NCBI GenBank assembly: GCA_018673955.1
Contig: JABHBJ010000005.1
Span: forward strand, 1-64,000
DNA: 64,000 nucleotides
Origin: Chloroflexota bacterium
GTDB taxonomy: Bacteria > Chloroflexota > Dehalococcoidia > Lucifugimonadales > Lucifugimonadaceae
Direction of reading: 5' to 3'
Positions 57,379-64,000 of the stretch are shown in pieces. The notes below the pieces were generated by a model. That model had not been told where the DNA came from. It worked only from the letters and a program-made list of their open reading frames with translations, and ran no database searches. The stretch's first letter is position 1, and every line of letters begins with the position of its first letter. Position numbers and translations under genes: made by a program.

Positions 57379-58682
57379 TAGTCGTTGGCCTCGTCACTCG
57401 ATTTTCCACTTGATTCAGATGGATCGACTTCAAGATCATGTCCCATCTTATCGACCTTCGTCTGCATGTAGAACCGATTCTCGTCGTTGATCGGTGCTTC
57501 CAATGGAAGCTGCTCAACCATATCGAGCCCGAATCCTTCGAGTCCGATGACCTTCTTGGGATTGTTCGTAAGCAACTTGAATCGTCGAATTCCGAGATCA
57601 TTCAAAATTTGAGCACCCACGCCGTATCGACGTAAGTCCATCGGAAATCCGAGTCGCAAGTTCGCTTCGACAGTATCTAGCCCTTGGTCTTGAAGCTCGT
57701 AGGCCTTGAGCTTGTTCAAAAGCCCTATACCTCGACCTTCTTGTCGCATATACACCAAGACCCCACGACCCTCGGCTGCAATCAGTTTCAGAGCCATGTT
57801 CACCTGATCGCCACAGTCGCAGCGAGTGCTGCCAAAAACGTGACCCGTGAGACACTCCGATTCGACCCGAACCAAAACCGGCTCGGAATCGTCGATCTCG
57901 CCCATGTAAACAGCGATGTGTTCCGAAGGATCGACGAAGCTCTTGTAGGCGACAGCCGTGAACACGCCATGCGCTGTTGGAAGTCGGGCTTCCGCACCAC
58001 GCTCGACAAGCTTCTCATGGCTCATGCGATAGGCGATAACGTCGGCGATAGTAACGATAGGGTAGTCGTGCTTCTTTGCTGTTTCTTCCAGCTGAGGTCG
58101 GCGTGCCATCGTGCCATCGTCATTCAATATTTCGCAGATAACGGCCGCAGGGTGCTTACCAGCCAATCGAACAAGATCAACTGACCCTTCAGTGTGACCA
58201 GCTCGTACCAGCACTCCGCCTTCTTCATAGCGAAGTGGGAAGACGTGACCCGGCTGAACGAAATTTGCAGCAGACGATTCTTCGTCGGCAAGCAACTGAA
58301 TCGTGTGTGACCTGTCGGCAGATGAAATACCTGTGGTAATTCCGAATTTCGAATCGACAGTTACCGTGAACGCCGTTCCGTGCTCCGCCGTGTTGTTCTG
58401 CACTTGCATAGGGAGCCCAAGACGATCAAGATCATCTCCGATCATCGGAGTGCAAATCAGCCCTCGCGCCTCGTTTGCCATCACCGTGATGTTCTGAGGT
58501 GTGGCATCCTGAGCCGCCATCACCATGTCGCCTTCGTTCTCACGATCTTCGTCATCGACGAGGATCACGATCCCACCCTTTTTGATTTGTTGGATCGCTC
58601 GTTCAACTGACTCGATTGCGCGGGCTTCGACCGAATCGGGAATGTGCGGATTGATCGTCATATTTTGTGGAAACTTATTCAA
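57378..58682 (-). CDS. ribBA: Bifunctional 3,4-dihydroxy-2-butanone-4-phosphate synthase / GTP cyclohydrolase II
   Basis: GGIVILVDDEDRENEGDMVMAA...RVESECLTGHVFGSTRCDCGDQVNMAL...VYMRQEGRGIGLLNKLKAYELQDQGLDTVEAN. Confidence 0.97.
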   Translation of the reverse strand: MNKFPQNMTINPHIPDSVEARAIESVERAIQQIKKGGIVILVDDEDRENEGDMVMAAQDATPQNITVMANEARGLICTPMIGDDLDRLGLPMQVQNNTAEHGTAFTVTVDSKFGITTGISSADRSHTIQLLADEESSAANFVQPGHVFPLRYEEGGVLVRAGHTEGSVDLVRLAGKHPAAVICEILNDDGTMARRPQLEETAKKHDYPIVTIADVIAYRMSHEKLVERGAEARLPTAHGVFTAVAYKSFVDPSEHIAVYMGEIDDSEPVLVRVESECLTGHVFGSTRCDCGDQVNMALKLIAAEGRGVLVYMRQEGRGIGLLNKLKAYELQDQGLDTVEANLRLGFPMDLRRYGVGAQILNDLGIRRFKLLTNNPKKVIGLEGFGLDMVEQLPLEAPINDENRFYMQTKVDKMGHDLEVDPSESSGKSSDEAND

Positions 58683-58691
58683 CGATGATTA

Positions 58692-59294
58692 CTACTTGGG
58701 AAGATTATTCAGATACGGCTCGACCAGATTCGCAACGTACTTAGCGGTCACATCTGCTTCGAGGTTCACTTTTGAACCCTCTGGACGTTCGTTCATTGTC
58801 GTGTGATCGAACGTGAACGGGATAATCGCTATGCTAAAACTATCGGCATTGCGATCGACAACTGTGAGGCTGGTTCCATCAACAGTGATGAAGCCTTTCT
58901 CAACTACGTTTTCAATTATATTCTTCGCAGCCTCGATGATGATAATTTTCGAATTACCGTCATCGATAACAGAGCGAATCCTACCAACGCCATCGACGTG
59001 CCCTTGCACCATGTGCCCACCAACTCGGTCGCCGTATCGAAGTGAGCGTTCGAGGTTGACTTTGCTGTCTGGTTCCAGATCGCCGAAGTTAGTTCGCACC
59101 AGCGTTTCTGGAACGGTTTCGACAGTGAACGTGGAATCGGATTCGGAAAGTGCGGTTACAGTTAGGCAAGCGCCAGCAACCATGATCGACTCGGAAATTT
59201 TTAGATCGTCGAGCACTTGATTGGCTCGAACGACGAGGGTTTCACCGTCGAAAGATTCGACAGTTCCTACTTCTTCGATAATTCCTGAAAACAT
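58692..59294 (-). CDS. ribE: Riboflavin synthase alpha chain
   Basis: MFSGIIEEVGTVESFDGE...GDRVGGHMVQGHVDGVGRI...VEKGFITVDGTSLTVV. Confidence 0.96.
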   Translation of the reverse strand: MFSGIIEEVGTVESFDGETLVVRANQVLDDLKISESIMVAGACLTVTALSESDSTFTVETVPETLVRTNFGDLEPDSKVNLERSLRYGDRVGGHMVQGHVDGVGRIRSVIDDGNSKIIIIEAAKNIIENVVEKGFITVDGTSLTVVDRNADSFSIAIIPFTFDHTTMNERPEGSKVNLEADVTAKYVANLVEPYLNNLPK

Positions 59295-59345
59295 TGCCTG
59301 ATTTTGCCTACTGTCGGCTCGAGTGAATCGGGTTCGTCGATCATG

Positions 59346-60461
59346 TTAGTTCGACTTCGAAACGAAGCCTTCGATAAGAATATCGCCGTCGATCACCGTG
59401 TGGGTGATGTTTTCCATGACGAGAGCATCGTTGATTGCTGATATTCCGAGTCCAGCAAGCGGCCCGGGAGCTTCGTTTCCGCCGATGATCTTTGGTGCGA
59501 TGAACACAGCGACCTTATCGACGAGTCCACTTTCGACGAACGCTCCGGCGAGTCCGGCACCTGCTTCGATCATCACGTTGTGAAGCCCTCGTGAACCGAG
59601 TTCATCCAAGACGGCGGCTAAGTCAATCTTCGAATCAGATAGAACAGATTTCAGGATCGATACATGAGGAGCGAGTGATGTTGCATCAACGTTTTGCCCA
59701 ACGACCCAAAGAATTTCGCCCGGCTCGTTGATTAGCGGCGCATCGGAAGGCATCCGCCCATGTGTGTCGATGATTACTCGCAGCAATGGTCGACCGGTCG
59801 GATTTCCATCGGAATCTCGTGCGGTCAGCCTTGGCTTATCAGCTATTACGGTGCCGATACCAGTGATGAGAGCATCGGTTTGACGACGCATCGCGTGAAC
59901 GCTTGCTCGTGAACCTTCGTTCGTTATCCACTGCGATTCGCCGGTGCGAGTTGCAATCTTGCCATCAAGACTTGTCGCCAGTTTTAGTGTGACCAGCGGA
60001 CGTCGGGTTTTCAGATGATGATGAAAGCCTTCGATTAGGAATTCAGCTCGCGTGTTCTGTTCGTCAGTCGCCTCTCGAACTACTTCGATTCCTGCAGCCT
60101 TTAGCTGACGAAATCCGTTGCCTGAAACACTCGGGTTCGGATCTTCAAGCGGTGAAACAACCTTGGAGATACCAGCCGTAATGATTGCTGCAGTGCACGG
60201 CGGGGCCACGCCTTGAAACGCATGAGGCTCAAGCGAGCAGTAGAGAGTTGCTCCTTTTGCGTGCTCACCTGCCTCGGAAAGTGCGATCGGCTCGGCGTGT
60301 CGACCAGGTCGTGGCTCGGTCGCTCCTTCGCCAATGATTTGGCCGTCCTGAACGACTACAGCACCTACCGCAGGGCGAGGCGCAACGCCTCCCATTGCCT
60401 GTTCGGCGAGATCTAGCGCTCTATCGAGTGGAGTACCGATGACTGAGCCTCTCAGGGGAAT
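59346..60461 (-). CDS. ribD: Bifunctional deaminase/reductase RibD with no canonical start before the conserved N-terminal helix
   Basis: APRPAVGAVVVQDGQIIGEGATEPRPGRHAEPIALSEAGEHAKGATLYCSLEPHAFQGVAPPCTAAIITAGI...RPLVTLKLATSLDGKIATRTGESQWITNEGSR; first ATG at 60395, but in-frame coding LRGSVIGTPLDRALDLAEQA extends up to the dcd TAG. Confidence 0.92.
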   Translation of the reverse strand: MPLRGSVIGTPLDRALDLAEQAMGGVAPRPAVGAVVVQDGQIIGEGATEPRPGRHAEPIALSEAGEHAKGATLYCSLEPHAFQGVAPPCTAAIITAGISKVVSPLEDPNPSVSGNGFRQLKAAGIEVVREATDEQNTRAEFLIEGFHHHLKTRRPLVTLKLATSLDGKIATRTGESQWITNEGSRASVHAMRRQTDALITGIGTVIADKPRLTARDSDGNPTGRPLLRVIIDTHGRMPSDAPLINEPGEILWVVGQNVDATSLAPHVSILKSVLSDSKIDLAAVLDELGSRGLHNVMIEAGAGLAGAFVESGLVDKVAVFIAPKIIGGNEAPGPLAGLGISAINDALVMENITHTVIDGDILIEGFVSKSN

Positions 60462-61043
60462 CTAAGAACGCTTGATGTGGGAGTCAAAATCAAGATGCGA
60501 CCGGCTTGCCGTTGGCGACTCTTGTCCTTGGTATCGACTGCTGAGTTCTTTAGAACCATAAGGACGATCGACTACGGTCGTCATCTGCTGGAACGAAATC
60601 TGACCGATACGCATTCCGAAGTAAAGAGTAATCGGCAATCGGGAGACGGTCGCAAGCTCGAGCGTGAGATTGCCAGACCATCCGGGATCGATAAATCCGG
60701 CAGTCGAGTGAATCATGAGACCTAGTCGCCCCAACGAACTTTTGCCTTCGATTCGAGCAACTAGGTCGTTCGCGAGGGTCAGTTTTTCGAGTGTGCTGCC
60801 CAGCACGAATTCGCCGGGGTGCAGCATGAACGGTTCATCGTCTTTGATGATTACTTCATCAGTTAGATTCGGAACTTCCTTGCGCAGATCGATGTAAGGC
60901 AGGGTCGAGTTTCGAAACACCAATATCGTGTTCGCAAGATGAAAATCGACACTCGCAGGCTGTACATCGCGGTCGGAATATGGCTCGATGCCGATTTGCC
61001 CAGATTCGACTGCTTCTCTTATCGATCGGTCGCTCAGGACCAT
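60462..61043 (-). CDS. dcd: dCTP deaminase family protein (Dcd)
   Basis: MVLSDRSIREAVESGQIGIEPYSDRDVQPASVDFHLANTILVF...GEFVLGSTLEKLTLANDLVARIEGKSSLGRLGLMIHSTAGFIDPGWSGNLTLEL. Confidence 0.93.
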   Translation of the reverse strand: MVLSDRSIREAVESGQIGIEPYSDRDVQPASVDFHLANTILVFRNSTLPYIDLRKEVPNLTDEVIIKDDEPFMLHPGEFVLGSTLEKLTLANDLVARIEGKSSLGRLGLMIHSTAGFIDPGWSGNLTLELATVSRLPITLYFGMRIGQISFQQMTTVVDRPYGSKELSSRYQGQESPTASRSHLDFDSHIKRS

Positions 61044-61166
61044 GCGAAATTCCTTCGTAAATGCTGCGGTAAATTTCAAGTTGTGCGAATCGCCATTAAA
61101 CGCTGACGATAACGAGATTGTATGCGCTGACGGAACACTGCGGACACGACTCAACACAAGTTAAAT

Positions 61167-61208
61167 AATAAAGGGCGGATCCCTTCGATGAGAAATCCGC
61201 CCTTTATT
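61167..61208. terminator. Bidirectional rho-independent terminator
   Basis: AATAAAGGGCGGAT...ATCCGCCCTTTATT, 14-bp stem. Confidence 0.88.
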
Positions 61209-61223
61209 GGTTTAGTCGAGCGC

Positions 61224-62189
61224 TTATCCGCCGATCGCGAATACTGCCTGAACAGTTACTGAAAGGTTCACGTCGCCCGAAGAAATCGGGGTTGACTTGA
61301 ACGCACCGTCCATCGCTGCCATTTCTGCCATACGTGCGCCGTAGGCCATTGGAACCGAGCTGCTAATTTCAGTCAGGTAAACCAAAGGTCCGAGAGTCAC
61401 ACCCATTGCCCGAGCGTAGACGTCTGCCTTAGCAAGAGCGTCGGCGGCTGCGTGTTGGCGAATTACTTCGCCGTATGCAGAAGAGTCGTCGACAGTGAAC
61501 TGAATCGAGTTGATTCGAATCAGGTCGCCTCCAGCTGAAGCTGCGGTGTCGACTACAGGGCTCAGGTTGTCGATGTCACGAACAGTTACCTGAACGGTGT
61601 TGCTTACGGTGTAACCCGTGATGCGTGGCTCGCTGTGTCGGCCCAGTGAGTCTGAAACTTCAACCCAGATTGTCTGTGGGTATATGTTGAAGTTCGTAGT
61701 CACTATGTCGTCTTCTGAAACGCCGTTGTCTTTGATGGCGTCCATCACACTTTCCATAGCATCGGCAGCGTTTTGTCGTGCTGCGGAAACGGTGGTCTCA
61801 CGAGACTCAACACCGATAGAAACCTGTGCGACGTCTGCTGGAATCTCGATAGTTCCCTGTCCGGTTACCCAGATTCCTGAATTGATCGTGCCGATAGCAG
61901 AATTGAAAGCTTGCCCGTATCCGACCGGAGCACCGATCGGTATTGGAGCGATCGCAGCTGAGTCGTATCCAGCTGCGATTACTTGGTTGCTGCCGGACGA
62001 TGTGCCTTGGGAACCGCCCGAGCTAACGTTGCCAACCACACCTGAAGGAGCTCCGATTGCTGGCGTGTCTTCATTTGTTACCTTTTCGTCGGCAGCAGTA
62101 TCGGCGCATGCGACTGCTGCGAGTGAGAACACTGCGAGAGCAGCCACGAGCAACCATGTTGCGGGCTTTCTGATCTTTACGTTACTCAT
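61224..62189 (-). CDS. SIMPL-domain (DUF541) secreted/lipoprotein
   Basis: Signal/lipobox LLVAALAVFSLAAVACADT; IWVTGQGTIEIPADVAQVSIGVESRETTVSAARQNAADAMESVMDAIKDNGVSEDDIVTTNFNIYP. Confidence 0.88.
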   Translation of the reverse strand: MSNVKIRKPATWLLVAALAVFSLAAVACADTAADEKVTNEDTPAIGAPSGVVGNVSSGGSQGTSSGSNQVIAAGYDSAAIAPIPIGAPVGYGQAFNSAIGTINSGIWVTGQGTIEIPADVAQVSIGVESRETTVSAARQNAADAMESVMDAIKDNGVSEDDIVTTNFNIYPQTIWVEVSDSLGRHSEPRITGYTVSNTVQVTVRDIDNLSPVVDTAASAGGDLIRINSIQFTVDDSSAYGEVIRQHAAADALAKADVYARAMGVTLGPLVYLTEISSSVPMAYGARMAEMAAMDGAFKSTPISSGDVNLSVTVQAVFAIGG

Positions 62190-62405
62190 GACTAAATCCT
62201 TCGAGTTACTTGTTTGTGGTTCAGCGGCACGTTTGTGTGTCCTAAACCTTTTGAACTATTTATTGACCAATCCATGTTTGAATTGTCGTTGTTATAAGTA
62301 GAGACGACGAGTGGTTGAGATTTGTTCCATCGAGTTATGCCGAGAATCACTGTGAGCTGGAATTGGTGGTTGGTTAGCGGTGTCGAGTGAAGGAACCGCA
62401 CCCAA

Positions 62406-62450
62406 CATCCCGACTGTAGCGATAGCGAAGTGGAGGGATCCTCGGTGGTG
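62406..62450. repeat. Dispersed palindromic repeat, copy C
   Basis: CATCCCGACTGTAGCGATAGCGAAGTGGAGGGATCCTCGGTGGTG, near-identical to copy B. Confidence 0.75.
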
Positions 62451-62499
62451 CGGCGTGCTTGGCAGTTGATAACGACTCCCGAAGCCAGCGCTGCCCCAG

Positions 62500-62529
62500 C
62501 CCCAGATCCCTCGGTTGCACTCGGGAAGT
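62500..62529. repeat. Dispersed repeat, copy E
   Basis: CCCCAGATCCCTCGGTTGCACTCGGGAAGT, identical over 30 bp to 55625-55654. Confidence 0.8.
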
Positions 62530-62598
62530 CGACGGCTGGCTGTTGTTGGTTCGGGGCTATATTGGGGGAGAATCGCCAACCAAAGTCCTCAGTCGAAG

Positions 62599-63573
62599 TT
62601 ACCCGCCGCGTGCTCGTCTTAGACCTGCCCATGCGCCGATGGCAGCGATTGCTAGTGCGGCGAGAGCGGCTTGGAGCTGCCATAGGGGAAGTGAGATGCC
62701 ATCGTTTGAAGAAGCCGGTTCAAACGCGGTGTCTTCTGCGTAAGCTAGCTCAGCTTCGCTCGAATCCACAGGCGATATCGAATCGCGCTGTGCCTGTTGA
62801 AGTGATGAATCTTGATCCAATGATCCGGCAACGGACGCTGCTTCGTCGACGTCCGGGATCAAAGCATTTGTGGGTGCTTCCATCATGAGGCTGGGCGGCT
62901 CTGGTTCTTGTGAATCCGTATCCGGACCTACGAGTCCAGCGACCGGAGCTTCTGCCGATTCGGCTACGACCGAATCGTCGGCGCTGTCGAATTCCGGTGC
63001 AGCTGCCGCTGAAGGCGCGGCGGTAGCTGCTGTTGAGGAAGATGCTTTTTCGGTAGTAAACATGTCAGCGCTGGAATCTGAGCTTCCTGGACTACCAGCT
63101 ACCCCAGGACTCGAAGCTCCACCATCTGCAGATTCCGAAATCTCGGCAGTCGAGAACGATTCACCCTGACTCGAACTAGATTGATCGACAATTCCGGTCG
63201 CATCACCAATTGTCAGCAATGCAACACCAACGGCAGCGATCACTCCGATAGCAGCGGGGGCAAGCGCTAACTTTCGTTGCGGAGCAAATAACTCAGCAAC
63301 TCGTGACAACAATGAGTCATGTCCTTCAGCTGCTGCAACCATTTCCGGTGTGACCGCGTATGAACGTGGGGCTTCGATCTTTTCGATTCTGCCAAGTACC
63401 GACCGTAACGCCTGTTGGGTGGAGAGGTCTCTTTCGAGCGAAGCATCATCACGTATAAGTCTTTCAACGAGTTGAATCTCGTCGGCCGACGCGTTGCCTT
63501 CAACGAACGCATTTATTGCGTCGATGCTCAAATCTTTACGACTTATAACTCGATTTAGAAACTTGCGAACCAC
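62599..63573 (-). CDS. Anti-sigma factor-like membrane protein
   Basis: Cytoplasmic N-terminus SIDAINAFVEGNASADEIQLVERLIRDDASLERDLSTQQALRSVL, one central TM (LALAPAAIGVIAAVGVALLTIG), long Ser/Ala/acidic stretch, C-terminal TM ending GLRRARGG; directly downstream of the sigma factor gene. Confidence 0.75.
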   Translation of the reverse strand: MVRKFLNRVISRKDLSIDAINAFVEGNASADEIQLVERLIRDDASLERDLSTQQALRSVLGRIEKIEAPRSYAVTPEMVAAAEGHDSLLSRVAELFAPQRKLALAPAAIGVIAAVGVALLTIGDATGIVDQSSSSQGESFSTAEISESADGGASSPGVAGSPGSSDSSADMFTTEKASSSTAATAAPSAAAAPEFDSADDSVVAESAEAPVAGLVGPDTDSQEPEPPSLMMEAPTNALIPDVDEAASVAGSLDQDSSLQQAQRDSISPVDSSEAELAYAEDTAFEPASSNDGISLPLWQLQAALAALAIAAIGAWAGLRRARGG

Positions 63574-63579
63574 TCTGTT

Positions 63580-64000
63580 TTAGTTCTCCTTGTCATATAG
63601 ACGCATTGAGACTGGTAAAAGTTCCCTATCTTGTTGAACACAGTCGCGCATACGTGCTCTGGCACGATTTAAACGGGATTTCACGGTGCCAATCGAAACG
63701 CCAATAGCGTCGGCTGCCTCATCGTACTGGTAGCCCTCAACATCGATCATCACCATGGCAAATCGATGATCGTCGGAGAGGCCGCCCATGCAATGTTCAA
63801 TAAGACGCGCCAACTCGGCGTTTAGCGCATCCGCTTCAGGATCTTGCGAGTCGTCTTTGACTGTTTCTGAGAAGTAGACGATGTCTTCGTCTATCGAAGT
63901 TTCGCCGCGGCGAGCGATCTTCCTCAGGTGGTCCAGCGATGAGTTCTTCGCTATGCGGAAAAGCCAGGCACGGAATATCCCGCCTCGGTATGAGGAAATC
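63580..64000 (-). CDS. RNA polymerase sigma factor, ECF/sigma-70 family; runs off the right edge
   Basis: ISSYRGGIFRAWLFRIAKNSSLDHLRKIARRGETSIDED...LARLIEHCMGGLSDDHRFAMVMIDVEGYQYDEAADAIGVSIGTVKSRLNRARARMRDCV. Confidence 0.93.
   Translation of the reverse strand, partial: ISSYRGGIFRAWLFRIAKNSSLDHLRKIARRGETSIDEDIVYFSETVKDDSQDPEADALNAELARLIEHCMGGLSDDHRFAMVMIDVEGYQYDEAADAIGVSIGTVKSRLNRARARMRDCVQQDRELLPVSMRLYDKEN

Noticed and set aside
1-64000. CRISPR arrays, restriction-modification, toxin-antitoxin or phage structural genes
   Set aside because: No regularly spaced repeat-spacer arrays and no recognisable proteins of these classes found in either strand.

Overview
This is a 64 kb bacterial chromosomal segment with dense coding on both strands and moderate GC. 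Gene content and codon style look like an uncultivated marine Chloroflexota (Dehalococcoidia / SAR202-type), but that placement is inference. Housekeeping blocks include: class II ribonucleotide reductase (partial) with nrdR; a stripped division cluster mraZ-rsmH-ftsA-ftsZ with no mur, ftsI or ftsW genes between; mogA/moaB-trmD-rplS; priA-def-secD-secF-nfo; selB; hemW; ychF; holA; a dcd-ribD-ribE-ribBA-ribH array; dinB; tRNA-Glu(CTC) and tRNA-Gln(CTG); and an ECF sigma/anti-sigma pair cut by the right edge. The middle (about 29-52 kb) is an accessory catabolic region: phosphotriesterase-like, epimerase, beta-propeller, enolase superfamily, cupin, CehA/McbA-like, MlrC/M81, three tandem D-2-hydroxyacid dehydrogenases, M42 peptidase, TPP enzyme, GYD-domain protein and amidase. 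The main second-look items are: (1) a 1.3-kb AT-rich islet bounded by a perfect 32-bp direct repeat, carrying an orphan 210-aa gene and abutting a truncated, frameshifted methyltransferase; (2) a 10-bp-phased TGGGN array upstream of mraZ; (3) ribD, whose conserved N-terminal helix runs in frame directly after the dcd UAG stop without a canonical start codon, and whose EPC zinc motif reads EPH; (4) a dispersed palindromic repeat family; (5) hairpin leaders before rplS and secD. I found no CRISPR array, recognisable defence system, prophage or rRNA operon.
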